Assembly (NCBI GenBank): GCA_025774245.1
Contig: JALGWI010000020.1
Location: 1 to 42,489, forward strand
From: a bacterium
GTDB lineage: Bacteria > Joyebacterota > Joyebacteria > Joyebacterales > Joyebacteraceae
DNA length: 42,489 bases
Direction of reading: 5' to 3'
Positions 34,434-42,489 of the stretch are shown here, one piece after another (positions within the stretch are counted from its first letter, which is position 1; the number at the start of each line of letters is the position of its first letter). The notes under the pieces are model-generated. The model ran no database searches and was not told where the DNA came from. It worked only from the letters and a program-made list of their open reading frames with translations. The translations under genes and the position numbers were made by a program.

Positions 34434-35375
34434 CTAGAGCCTGCCGACCCCGCTCATGAGTTCGAAGACCTCGTCGATCGACCGAACGCCGCCCCGTGCG
34501 CCCATCTTCGTGCAGTTCAGCGCGGCGACCGCGTTCGAGAACGAGAGTGTCCGCTCGACCGACCAGTCCTGGAGGAGACCGTAGACGAAGGCGCCGTGGA
34601 AGAAGTCGCCGGCGCCGGTGGTGTCGACGGCGTCGACGGCGTACCCGGGTGATTCCACGATCGATCCGTCCCGCGCCATCGCGATCGCGCCGTCCTCTCC
34701 GAGCGTCATTGCGACGAACGAGGGGCCGTCCTGAAGCAACTCCCGGAGCGCCTCGCGCGGGTCGTCTACACCTGTGAAGAGCTTCGGGAAGCGCGACGAC
34801 GCGATGAGGAAGTCCGTGTTCCGGACGAGCTCCTCCGTCCCCTCCTTCACCGTCTCGGCGTCGAGCACGACGGGGACACCGCGGTACCGGGCGATCGCAG
34901 CCGCCCTCGCGGCCGCCCGCGCGTCGTGGCCGTCGACGAGGAGGATCCTGCCGACCGCGACCTTCTCGGGCGTGATCTCTGCAGGGTCGGTCGCGATCTC
35001 CTTCGGCCGGTGCCAGAGGATCGTCCGCTCGCCGTCGCGCGCGTCGACGATGATGAGCGCGAGCTGGTTCGTAACGCCGGGCACCGCCGGGACGTCGCTC
35101 ACGTCGACGCCTTCCTCGCGGATGCTCGCGAGCGAGAACGCGCCGATCTCGTCGCCCCCGACCTTTCCGACGTACTTCGCCCGGAGGCCGAGACGCGCCG
35201 CCAGGACCATCGCGCTCGCGGCCTGGCCGCCGCCGGCCCGCTCGAACGTTTCTATCGGCGTCTTGGAACCGAACTCGGGATGTGCGGGAACGACGCAGAG
35301 ATGGTCGACGGCGTTCAGACCGAATCCGACGACGTCGAACTCAGCCTGCCCGGGGATGTCGATCTCGAATCGCAT
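34434..35375 (-). CDS. PfkB family carbohydrate kinase
   Basis: 313 aa, ribokinase fold. The N-terminal signature region is FERAGGGQAASAMVLAARLG, and the C-terminal PfkB signature is DAVDTTGAGDFFHGAFVYG with the catalytic Asp in GAGD. The enzyme phosphorylates a sugar or nucleoside with ATP in the cytoplasm. The actual substrate cannot be identified; its position among MurNAc/GlcNAc recycling genes hints at an amino sugar or related metabolite. ATG 35375 is preceded by GGGAGGC. Confidence 0.9.
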   Translation of the reverse strand: MRFEIDIPGQAEFDVVGFGLNAVDHLCVVPAHPEFGSKTPIETFERAGGGQAASAMVLAARLGLRAKYVGKVGGDEIGAFSLASIREEGVDVSDVPAVPGVTNQLALIIVDARDGERTILWHRPKEIATDPAEITPEKVAVGRILLVDGHDARAAARAAAIARYRGVPVVLDAETVKEGTEELVRNTDFLIASSRFPKLFTGVDDPREALRELLQDGPSFVAMTLGEDGAIAMARDGSIVESPGYAVDAVDTTGAGDFFHGAFVYGLLQDWSVERTLSFSNAVAALNCTKMGARGGVRSIDEVFELMSGVGRL

Positions 35376-35475
35376 GGAGTGCCTCCCGCTCCGTCCGGGG
35401 ACCTCCGCCGGCGCGCGGCGAGCCGCGCCGGGCGCTCCCGCTCCCGTGCCGCGGCTGGCTGCCGCCCAGTGTACC

Positions 35476-36861
35476 CTACACGACGCGGTCCTTCCAGCGC
35501 CCCCGCCGGAACCAGACGTACGTCAGGATCACCTCGATGACGGAGACTATCAGGAACGTGTACCACACGCCGACTTCCGTGCTCCCGAGCACGTGGATCA
35601 CGAACAGGATGAGCGGGATCTGGATCGCCCACTCGATGATGCCGGTGATCACGGTCGGCGGCCACGTGTTTCCGGACCCGAAGAACGACGCGCCGAGGAC
35701 GATGTGCATCGCGATCAGAACCTGCGCGACGGCCATGAGCCTGAGGAGGGGCACGCCCGTCGCCAGGACCTCCGGGTCGTCGGTGAAGAGACCCAGGATC
35801 TGGCGAGTGAAGCTGAGCTCGATGACGGCGAGGAGGCCGCAGAGCACGAGGACGAGGAGCGTCGCCTTGACGACCGCCTCCTCCGCCCGGTCCTTCTTGC
35901 CCGCCCCGAGGTTCTGCCCGACGATCGCGCTCGCTCCGAGGTTGAGACCGACGCCGAAGAGGATGCCGAGTTCCATGATCCGCATGGAGAACCCGAACGC
36001 CGCGACGACGGTGGTACCGAAGGAGGCGACGAGGGTCGTCACGAGCCAGTGGGCGACGCTCCGGAGGAGTCCGCTCAGCCCTGCCGGTATGCCGATCTTG
36101 AGGATCTGAAGCATCAGGTCGAAGTCGGGTTTGAACCTCCCCCACAGCGGAACCCTGAGGTTCGTCTTGCCGGACGCGAGGACGACGAGCCCGACGGCGA
36201 CGGCGATCGCGGCCGACAGAATGGTCGCGAGCGCGGCCCCGGCGATCCCCATGTCGAGGCCGAAGATGAAGAGCGGATCGAGACCGACGTTGAGGCCGGT
36301 CGAGAGAAGCATGATGTACATCGCCTTCGGGGCGTCGCCGATCCCTCTCAAGGCCGTGTAGATCGTGTACGAGGAGAAGATGAACGGCAGGCCCCAGAAG
36401 TAGATGTTCGCGTACGTGATCGCGTAGCCCTGCACGTCGGGCGCCGCGTTCATGACCTCGAGCACCTTCGGGACGACGAGGAGTCCGATCGCCGTCATGA
36501 CGACGGCCATGCTGAACTTGAGGAGGAGGGTCTGGCGGATGACGTCCCGCGTCGCATCGTACTTCTTCTCGCCGAACCGGCGCGAGACGAGCGCGACCGA
36601 GCCCGTGCCGACGATCTGGTTCGTGGAGCCCAGGACCCACGCGATCGCGCCGAAGAGGGTGACGGCCGCGACCTGCGCCGACCCGAGTCTCCCCACCCAG
36701 AAGATGTCGGTCAGGGCGTAGATCGTCATCGCCCCGAATCCGATCATCGATGGCACGCCCATGTAGAGCACGTTCTTGAGGACGCTCCCCTCGGTGATGT
36801 CGACCTTGGGGCGGACCTCTTCGTACTCCTGTTCGTCGCGCTCGATCTCGAACTCTTCCAC
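35476..36861 (-). CDS. MATE family efflux/flippase-type transporter
   Basis: 461 aa with twelve predicted membrane helices in two similar halves, typical of MATE (NorM/DinF) transporters. After an acidic cytoplasmic N-terminus (MEEFEIERDEQEYEEV) come GVPSMIGFGAMTIYALTDIFWVG and, in the second half, KIGIPAGLSGLLRSVAHWLV and NLGASAIVGQNLGAG, the conserved MATE blocks. They usually export cationic drugs in exchange for Na+ or H+, but MOP-superfamily members can also move lipid-linked sugars. Location in a wall-recycling block makes a muropeptide-related role possible but unproven. GTG start 36861 with GAGG upstream; 95 bp after nagZ. Confidence 0.92.
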   Translation of the reverse strand: MEEFEIERDEQEYEEVRPKVDITEGSVLKNVLYMGVPSMIGFGAMTIYALTDIFWVGRLGSAQVAAVTLFGAIAWVLGSTNQIVGTGSVALVSRRFGEKKYDATRDVIRQTLLLKFSMAVVMTAIGLLVVPKVLEVMNAAPDVQGYAITYANIYFWGLPFIFSSYTIYTALRGIGDAPKAMYIMLLSTGLNVGLDPLFIFGLDMGIAGAALATILSAAIAVAVGLVVLASGKTNLRVPLWGRFKPDFDLMLQILKIGIPAGLSGLLRSVAHWLVTTLVASFGTTVVAAFGFSMRIMELGILFGVGLNLGASAIVGQNLGAGKKDRAEEAVVKATLLVLVLCGLLAVIELSFTRQILGLFTDDPEVLATGVPLLRLMAVAQVLIAMHIVLGASFFGSGNTWPPTVITGIIEWAIQIPLILFVIHVLGSTEVGVWYTFLIVSVIEVILTYVWFRRGRWKDRVV

Positions 36862-36956
36862 GGCGGGTCCTCGTGTGACACGGCACGACGTCGACAGACG
36901 CCGTGCCCTCTATTCGGCGCATTGGTCCTATAGCTTAGCGGGAGTGAGCAGGAAAC

Positions 36957-38615
36957 TCAACCGCGCGTGAGGCCGTGTCCGATTTCGTAGAAGGGAGGTA
37001 CGGGGACGGGAAGGCGACCACGGATGGGATTCTTCCCCAGGAGGGCCTCGACCGCCGCTACCTGCATCGGCGGCGAGCCGTCGTAGCAGCAGAGAAGCGA
37101 TCGGACCTCGGGCAGGTGCGCCGCGATCTGGGGTCCGGTGAACGCGAAGACGATCGCCTTCGGGGGCGCCGCGACGAGCCGCCGGACGATCCCGAGCACT
37201 CGCTCGTCGGGTCCCGACCGTCCCCTCCACGCGGCGATCTCGTCGAAGACCGAGACGACGCAGCATTCCTTCCGCGACGCCTCCTCAACCATGCGGTCGA
37301 TCTCGCCGTCCGGCATGCTGCCGTCGGCGACGGTGATCGCAGCGCCGGGCAGCCGCTCGCAGAGCTCCGAGCGAAGCCAGAGGAGGTTCGTCGGACGCTC
37401 GGCGTCGACGACCGCGAAGAACGCGGCCCGGTCGGCGGAGTAGTGCCCCGGGTCGCACGCGACGTGGTTGTCGTCGTCCCGCACGAGCGTGATCGCCTGC
37501 CTCGCGATCCCGATCGCCGCCTCGTCGTGACGCGGGTTCTTCCACGCCCTCGCGCGCGGCTCCGGCAGCGCCGCGTCCCTCGACCCGGCGGCGACCGCCG
37601 CGTCGACCTCCTTCGCCTCCGCCGGCCCCGGATGCGACTCGATCCACGAGAGGAGGGCGTCGATCCTCGCGACCGACAGGTCGATGCGCGCCTCCGTGAC
37701 CCGCCCGTCCTTCACCGCGCGCTCGAGCGCGTCGATCGTCCCCGCAACGTCGTCGGGCATGAGGAGGACGTCGCAACCTGCTTCGAGGGCGCGGACGGCC
37801 GCCTCCGAAGAGTCGACCTCTCCCTTCACACCACCCATCACGAGAGCGTCGGTGACGAGGATCCCCTCGAACCCGAGGTCGTCCCGGAGAATCCCGGTCA
37901 TGATCTCGGGCGAGAGCGTGGCCGGCGTCTCGTTCCCCGTGAGGTTCGGATAGGCGACATGCGCCGTCATCACGGCGGGAACGCCCTCGTCGACGGCGGC
38001 GCGGAACGGGACGAGCTCGCGACGCGCGATGGTCGCGCCGTCGGCCTTCACGGTCGGCAGCTCGATGTGCGAGTCGATCGCGGTGTCGCCGTGGCCGGGG
38101 AAGTGCTTGGCCGTCGCCGCGCAGCCGCCGAGGCGGCATCCACGGATGAACGAGGTCGTGAACGAGGAGACCTTGGCCGGGTCGCCTCCGAAGGCCCGGA
38201 CGCCGATGATGGGATTCGCCGGTTCGGACATGACGTCAGCGACCGGAGAGAAGACGAGGTTGATGCCGACGGCGCTCGCCTCGACGGCGGTGACCCACCC
38301 TTGCGCGAAGGCCAGGTCGGGGACGCCCGTCGCGCCCACGGCCATCTGCGAGGGCAGCACGGTCCCACCCTCGAGCTGCTGGCCCAGGCCGCGCTCGAGA
38401 TCGGACGAGACGAGGAGTGGATGTTCGCAGGCTTCCGCGAGCTCGCGGTTCATCTCGGCGACCGAGTCGACGTTCCCGCCGAAGATCGTGTAGCCGCCGA
38501 CGCCGAGCCCCGTCACTTCGTCCCGGAGCCGCCGGTACTGCTCGGCGGTCTCGTCTCCCGCCCGGTCGGAGTACGCGCTCGAGACGAGTCTGGCAACCTT
38601 CTTCCTGATGTCCAC
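36957..38615 (-). CDS. nagZ: GH3 beta-N-acetylhexosaminidase NagZ, two-domain form
   Basis: 552 aa. The NagZ signature KHFPGHGDTAIDSHIELP carries the His of the catalytic Asp-His acid/base pair, and the nucleophile Asp is in GILVTDALVMGGV. It removes GlcNAc from GlcNAc-anhMurNAc or GlcNAc-MurNAc. The length exceeds the 340-residue single-domain enterobacterial enzyme; residues 360-552 look like a GH3 C-terminal alpha/beta domain, as in Bacillus-type NagZ. No signal peptide is seen, so it acts in the cytoplasm with AmpD and AnmK. GTG 38615 has AAGGAG 5 nt upstream. It lies 69 bp after anmK. Confidence 0.94.
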   Translation of the reverse strand: MDIRKKVARLVSSAYSDRAGDETAEQYRRLRDEVTGLGVGGYTIFGGNVDSVAEMNRELAEACEHPLLVSSDLERGLGQQLEGGTVLPSQMAVGATGVPDLAFAQGWVTAVEASAVGINLVFSPVADVMSEPANPIIGVRAFGGDPAKVSSFTTSFIRGCRLGGCAATAKHFPGHGDTAIDSHIELPTVKADGATIARRELVPFRAAVDEGVPAVMTAHVAYPNLTGNETPATLSPEIMTGILRDDLGFEGILVTDALVMGGVKGEVDSSEAAVRALEAGCDVLLMPDDVAGTIDALERAVKDGRVTEARIDLSVARIDALLSWIESHPGPAEAKEVDAAVAAGSRDAALPEPRARAWKNPRHDEAAIGIARQAITLVRDDDNHVACDPGHYSADRAAFFAVVDAERPTNLLWLRSELCERLPGAAITVADGSMPDGEIDRMVEEASRKECCVVSVFDEIAAWRGRSGPDERVLGIVRRLVAAPPKAIVFAFTGPQIAAHLPEVRSLLCCYDGSPPMQVAAVEALLGKNPIRGRLPVPVPPFYEIGHGLTRG

Positions 38616-38684
38616 GCGGTCTCCTTCGCCGCCGTCGCCGGGGAGCCCCGGGCGGCCCGCGGGTGGCCCGGCGGCCGACCCGCG

Positions 38685-39905
38685 TCAGAGCCCCGGACAG
38701 ATCTTCCCGAGGACGACCGGTGCGCTCGCTCCGGTCACCGCCGGGAGATTCCCCGGGAGACCGCCCAGCGTCTCGTTCGCGAGGATCGCGAAACCGACCG
38801 CTTCCTTCGCGTCGGGGTCCATCCCGTGCTCCTCAAGGCTCTCGACGGGAATCGGGACGAAGATCTTCGTAAGCTCCGACATCATCGCACGGTTCCGGAC
38901 ACCTCCCCCGCTCACGATGACGCGGCCGACCCCAGGGCTCGACGGCAGGAACGCGCGGGCTCCCGCGATCGCCCGCGCCGTGACGGCTGCCGCGGTCGCG
39001 AGAAGATCGTCGACCTCGCGGCTGTTCAGATCCACGATGTGCCGCCCCGGAAACGTCCAGTCCGTGAGCTGCCGCGCCGCGTCGGCACCGAAGAGTTCCT
39101 TCCCCGTCGACTTCGGCGGCGGCTCACCGAAGTACGGACGCGAGAGGAAGCGAACGACGGCCTCGTCGGCCACCGTGCCCCGGAGCGCTCCCGCGCCGTC
39201 CTCGTCGTACGACCGCTCGCCTCCCGAGGCGACCCGGACGATCTCGTCGACGAGGGTGTTTCCCGGGCCGGTGTCGAATGCGACGACATCCTCGAGCGCC
39301 TCGACGACGTACGTGACGTTCGCGATCCCTCCGATGTTGACGAGAAGCCGCGCCTCGCCGGGCTCTCGAAAGAGCAGCCAGTCGACGAGCGGAATGAGGG
39401 GCGCCCCGGAGCCGCCGGCCGCGACGTCGGCCGTGCGGAAGTCGGCGACGGTGACGACACCGAGCCTCCGCGCGATCACGTCGGGCTCGCCGATCTGGAG
39501 CGTCGCGCCGGTGCGGTCGCTGCCGTCACGTGGCGGCGGGTCGTGCCAGATCGTCTGGCCGTGGGAGCCCACGAGATCGACGTCCGAGGGCGATAGCCCT
39601 GCCTCGTCGATGATGCCGAGCGCCGCGTCCGCGAAGGCCTCTCCGAGGTCGACGTTGAGCCGCGCGATCTCGGGAGTCGCGGCGCCTGGGGCGGCGGCGA
39701 TCCGACCGCGGAGAGTGGGTTCGAACGGGAAGCACCCGAAGCGGACAAGCTCGGTGGACAGACCAGACCCGAATCCCGTCACGCGCACGAGCGCCGCGTC
39801 GATGCCGTCGTACGAGGTTCCCGACGAGAGCCCGACGACCAGTCGCTCCGGTCGTGTTGCGATCGCCGACAGCCGCTCGACGAGGTTTCCGCGATCCTGT
39901 GGCAT
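38685..39905 (-). CDS. anmK: Anhydro-N-acetylmuramic acid kinase
   Basis: 406 aa, ASKHA fold. Diagnostic blocks are VVGLSSGTSYDGIDAALV at the N-terminus (phosphate 1), GSHGQTIWHDPP, LVNIGGIANVTYV, AFDTGPGNTLVDEIV and RVIVSGGGVRNRAMM. The enzyme opens 1,6-anhydro-MurNAc and phosphorylates it to MurNAc-6-P, the MurQ substrate. ATG 39905 follows GGAGATCTC; a longer in-frame extension through the upstream gene is an artefact. Its gene lies between the asparaginase-like gene (35 bp) and nagZ (69 bp). Confidence 0.95.
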   Translation of the reverse strand: MPQDRGNLVERLSAIATRPERLVVGLSSGTSYDGIDAALVRVTGFGSGLSTELVRFGCFPFEPTLRGRIAAAPGAATPEIARLNVDLGEAFADAALGIIDEAGLSPSDVDLVGSHGQTIWHDPPPRDGSDRTGATLQIGEPDVIARRLGVVTVADFRTADVAAGGSGAPLIPLVDWLLFREPGEARLLVNIGGIANVTYVVEALEDVVAFDTGPGNTLVDEIVRVASGGERSYDEDGAGALRGTVADEAVVRFLSRPYFGEPPPKSTGKELFGADAARQLTDWTFPGRHIVDLNSREVDDLLATAAAVTARAIAGARAFLPSSPGVGRVIVSGGGVRNRAMMSELTKIFVPIPVESLEEHGMDPDAKEAVGFAILANETLGGLPGNLPAVTGASAPVVLGKICPGL

Positions 39906-39940
39906 GAGATCTCCGCGCAGGCCGTCAGGCCTCCGAGTCG

Positions 39941-40879
39941 CTAGGCCTTTCCCTTCTTTTTGCGTCGCACGCCGTCCCCGGTCGACAGGAACGTCTCGAG
40001 CTCGCCGTCCCGAACGGAGGCCCAGCTCATCGCCTCGGTCGTGAACCCGCGCGCGATCGCGCCGTTCTCCTCGATCGCGACGAGTCCGAAGCGGATCTCG
40101 TTTATCCTCGCGTACTCGAGCACGGTCTCGATTCCCTCGCGCGCGCCGACGTTGGCGATGGCGTCGACCGCCGCCTTCGCGAGGACGTGCTTCATGATGG
40201 GCTCCCCGTGCCCGGTCGCGGAGACGCCGCCGTTCGCGTTCGCGTAGGTCCCGGCGCCGATCACCGCCACGTCCCCGAGTCGCCCCGGCAGCTGCAGCAC
40301 GGGCCCGCCGGTCGAGGTGCCGGCGGCCACGTGGCCTTCGTCGTCGATGGCGACCGCGCCGACCGTACCCGTGTCGATATCGAAGTCGGCCGCGAGGTCC
40401 TTGAGCCTCGGCAGGAACTTCACGTCCTCGCCGGCGCGGAGCTTCGCCAGGGCCTTCTCGTAGAGCTCCTTCCGCGCTTCGCTGGCCAGATCGCGCGACT
40501 CGAGGCCCATCCTGCGCGCGAAGTCGTCGGCGCCCTCCCCCACGAGCAGCACGTGGTCGGTCCGCTCCATCACGAGGCGCGCCGCCTTGATCGGGTTTGC
40601 CGCGGCCTTGAGCGCCCCCACGGCGCCGCACGAGAGATCGTCGAGCATGACCGAGGCGTCGGTCTCGATCTCCCCGGCGAGGTTCGGGGACGAACCGTAC
40701 CCCGACTGGAAGATCGGGAAATCCTCCATGACGACGATGGCGGCCTCGATGGCGTCGAGCGCGCTTCCTCCGGACTCGATGATCGCCCACCCGGCGTTCG
40801 CCGCGTCCTTGAGCCCGCGCTCGTGCTCCTCACCGGGGTCGTACGCCCCGGCACCGCCGTGGACGATGATCGCAGCCAA
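39941..40879 (-). CDS. Isoaspartyl peptidase/plant-type L-asparaginase (Ntn hydrolase)
   Basis: 312 aa precursor. Typical family blocks are IIVHGGAGAYDPG at the N-terminus, the cleavage site DTGTVGAVAID with Thr172 expected to be the new N-terminal nucleophile after autoproteolysis, and the downstream GVSATGHGE. The enzyme hydrolyses beta-aspartyl dipeptides and/or asparagine. It is inserted between murQ and anmK, so it may process cell-wall-derived or damaged isoaspartyl peptides; that link is inference. Start TTG 40879 lies 2 nt after the murQ stop, with GGA as a weak ribosome site, suggesting translational reinitiation. The tail is basic (RRKKKGKA). Confidence 0.92.
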   Translation of the reverse strand: MAAIIVHGGAGAYDPGEEHERGLKDAANAGWAIIESGGSALDAIEAAIVVMEDFPIFQSGYGSSPNLAGEIETDASVMLDDLSCGAVGALKAAANPIKAARLVMERTDHVLLVGEGADDFARRMGLESRDLASEARKELYEKALAKLRAGEDVKFLPRLKDLAADFDIDTGTVGAVAIDDEGHVAAGTSTGGPVLQLPGRLGDVAVIGAGTYANANGGVSATGHGEPIMKHVLAKAAVDAIANVGAREGIETVLEYARINEIRFGLVAIEENGAIARGFTTEAMSWASVRDGELETFLSTGDGVRRKKKGKA

Positions 40880-40881
40880 GT

Positions 40882-41838
40882 CTATCCGTTCCCCTTCCGT
40901 TCGAGCGCCCTTCGGACGAACCCGCCGGCTCCTTCGAGGAGGGCCTTCGACTCGTCGGCGGAGAGCCCGGTCTTCTGCATGACGATCGCCGTCTTGACCG
41001 ACCCGCCGGCCGCCGCGATGACCTCCGCCGCGCCTTCATAGTCGATGCCGGTCGTCTCCATGAGGATCCGGCAGGCGCGGTCGCGGAGCTTGTCGCACGT
41101 CGCGGTGAGATCGACCATGAGGTTCTCATACGTCTTCCCGAGGAGAACGCAGGCCGACGTCGTGATCGAGTTCAGGACGAGCTTCGTCGCCGTCCCCGCT
41201 TTCATCCTGGTCGAGCCCGTCACGACCTCGGGACCGACGAGCGGCCTGATGGTGACGTCGGCGGCGACGGTGTCCTCGCGATCGGGAACGCAGCAGAGGA
41301 AGACGGTCGCCGCTCCCGCGCTTCTGGCCTCCTCGAGCGCGCCGAACACGTACGGCGTGACCCCGCTCGTCGCGATGCCGACGACGACGTCGTCGGGCCC
41401 CACGTTCCTCTCGCGGAGATCGCGCGCGCCGTCCTCCCGGAGATCCTCGGCCCCCTCCTTCGCCCGGACGAGCGCACCGTGGCCTCCGGCGATCATGCCC
41501 TGGACCATCTCGGGATCGGTCCCGAAGGTCGGCGGGCACTCCGCGGCGTCGAGGACGCCGAGCCTCCCGCTCGTGCCGGCGCCGACGTAGACGAGCCGGC
41601 CTCCCCGGCGGAAGCGCTCGTGCACGATCTCGGCGGCGGCGGCGATTCTCTCCCGCTCACGCGCGACCGCCTCGGCAATCGTCCGATCCTCGGAGTTGAT
41701 GAGATCGACGAGCTCGAGCGCCGACATCGTGTCGATCTCGCGCGACCTCGGGTTTCGTTTCTCGGTCAGGAGCGAGCCCATGCGCGACATGTCGCGCCCG
41801 GGCGGACGGAACCCGCTGTCGTCGGGACGATCAGACAT
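40882..41838 (-). CDS. murQ: N-acetylmuramic acid 6-phosphate etherase
   Basis: 318 aa. The SIS-domain signature RLVYVGAGTSGRLGVLDAAECP and the MurQ-specific GSTRMKAGTATKLVLN are clear. It cleaves the D-lactyl ether of MurNAc-6-P to yield GlcNAc-6-P and D-lactate in the cytoplasm, the last special step of anhydro-muropeptide recycling. ATG 41838 overlaps the upstream membrane-protein gene by 8 bp, with GGAGGG upstream. With nagZ, anmK and ampD on the same strand, the route is complete within 9 kb. Confidence 0.96.
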   Translation of the reverse strand: MSDRPDDSGFRPPGRDMSRMGSLLTEKRNPRSREIDTMSALELVDLINSEDRTIAEAVARERERIAAAAEIVHERFRRGGRLVYVGAGTSGRLGVLDAAECPPTFGTDPEMVQGMIAGGHGALVRAKEGAEDLREDGARDLRERNVGPDDVVVGIATSGVTPYVFGALEEARSAGAATVFLCCVPDREDTVAADVTIRPLVGPEVVTGSTRMKAGTATKLVLNSITTSACVLLGKTYENLMVDLTATCDKLRDRACRILMETTGIDYEGAAEVIAAAGGSVKTAIVMQKTGLSADESKALLEGAGGFVRRALERKGNG

Positions 41839-42489
41839 CGGGGCCCTCCGGGGTCTCGGGCGGCTCCGGAGCGGCCGGAGGTTCGGGGAAGCGCTCCGGC
41901 TCGGCCGCGGGGGCCGCGGGCTCGACCGGAGGCACCGATTCGCTCGGAGCCGCGGACGGGACCGGCGCGACCGGTGCGGTCCACGCGGGAGCGGGACCGA
42001 CGGGCAGCGGAGCAGCGGCCGGCGTCAGCGCCCTGAGCTCCGAATACGTCAGCGTCCAGAGCGAGAACATGTAGGTCCCGAAGGCGCCGGTCGTGACCGC
42101 GAGGATCGCGATCCCCACCGGTATGCCGAGGACGAGGCCCATCACGAGATTGGCGAGCCCGATGAGCACGAAGGGCACGGCCGCGATGAGGAGAACCACC
42201 ATCAGGGACAGGCCGAAGACCAGGCTGGACAGGAGCGAGATGAGCCAGACGACCATCGACTTCCAGAAGTGTGTCTTCGTGAGCTCCCATCCCGTGCCGA
42301 GGGCGGCGGCGAAACCCTCTCCCTCGATGACGTACGCCCGCTCGGCGTAGGTGATGGTGAACGCGAGGAGGAACGCGAACGCGAGATACGGCAGGAGCAG
42401 GATGGAACCGATGACGATCGCGATCGCGATCCCCGGTGCGCCGGCCGCCAGGGGGAGCACGACGACGAGGACACAGACGAGCGTCACCG
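41831..42489 (-). CDS. Membrane protein with Pro/Ala-rich C-terminal tail (3' part only)
   Basis: The visible 218 residues are the C-terminal part of a gene that begins beyond the right edge. Four or five long hydrophobic segments are present (e.g. IAIAIVIGSILLLPYLAF and FGLSLMVVLLIAAVPF), with a short amphipathic stretch AYVIEGEGFAAALGTGWELT between them. This pattern resembles integral membrane domains of the glycerophosphodiester-phosphodiesterase-associated/DUF family. The last 65 residues are Pro/Ala/Glu-rich and probably disordered. It overlaps murQ by 8 bp. Function unknown. Confidence 0.7.
   Translation of the reverse strand, partial: VTLVCVLVVVLPLAAGAPGIAIAIVIGSILLLPYLAFAFLLAFTITYAERAYVIEGEGFAAALGTGWELTKTHFWKSMVVWLISLLSSLVFGLSLMVVLLIAAVPFVLIGLANLVMGLVLGIPVGIAILAVTTGAFGTYMFSLWTLTYSELRALTPAAAPLPVGPAPAWTAPVAPVPSAAPSESVPPVEPAAPAAEPERFPEPPAAPEPPETPEGPDV

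Noticed and set aside
36862-36956. Possible promoter (TATAGG) and GGCACG/CGTGCC hairpin before the MATE gene
   Set aside because: The -35 region does not match and the hairpin has a long loop. The 95-bp gap can be an ordinary intra-operon spacer.
39906-40790. An apparent fusion extending anmK upstream through the asparaginase-like gene
   Set aside because: The extension is in the wrong frame of a clear Ntn hydrolase gene and has no recognisable content. ATG 39905 has its own ribosome site.

Overview
This is a high-GC bacterial window with no RNA genes and no mobile, CRISPR or defence elements that I can see. The TamA/TamB pair, a heptosyltransferase-like GT9 enzyme and a full cytoplasmic muropeptide-recycling set indicate a diderm (outer-membrane) organism. 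Three features fit a deep FCB-related lineage (Eisenbacteria, Krumholzibacteriota or Latescibacterota-like): a FlgD-type C-terminal domain on a secreted M1 peptidase, a short W-x-T-[IL]-K-G-x-Y-R tail on two secreted proteins, and an archaeal-type ValRS. That placement is inference from style and not from a marker tree.

Layout. 0-6 kb (minus): groL, then valS behind a canonical T-box leader with a GUC valine specifier, then a GT9 and the start of a second glycosyltransferase. 6-7.2 kb: a secreted jelly-roll/CARDB-like protein ending in the KGxYR-type tail. 7.4-13.5 kb (minus): tamB then tamA, with a tamB leader whose Shine-Dalgarno sequence can be sequestered. 13.7-18.6 kb (minus): DUF4912 protein and two GH57 enzymes (alpha-glucan metabolism) behind a good sigma70-type promoter carrying a palindrome. 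18.6-26.4 kb: a PflX-like radical SAM protein, a small Cys-rich secreted protein with the same KGxYR tail, an HExxH secreted protein, an M1 peptidase with a FlgD-like sorting domain, and a two-lobed retropepsin-like/PDZ protein. Strong bidirectional terminators separate the convergent genes.

26.5-42.5 kb (all minus) is an envelope and signalling block. Transcription runs from the right edge: membrane protein, murQ, isoaspartyl peptidase/asparaginase, anmK, nagZ, MATE transporter, PfkB sugar kinase, HAD phosphatase, AmpD-type amidase, dacB (PBP4), LytS-like kinase and LytTR regulator. A separate unit follows with a bactofilin-like membrane protein and an RsbU/SpoIIE phosphatase. AmpD, NagZ, AnmK and MurQ together give a complete route from anhydro-muropeptides to GlcNAc-6-P. 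The overlapping ampD-dacB-kinase-regulator genes suggest that wall turnover is wired to a two-component system. The kinase and the phosphatase carry the same four-helix membrane module, so one kind of envelope signal may feed two different outputs. This module and the KGxYR tail are the best candidates here for undescribed biology.
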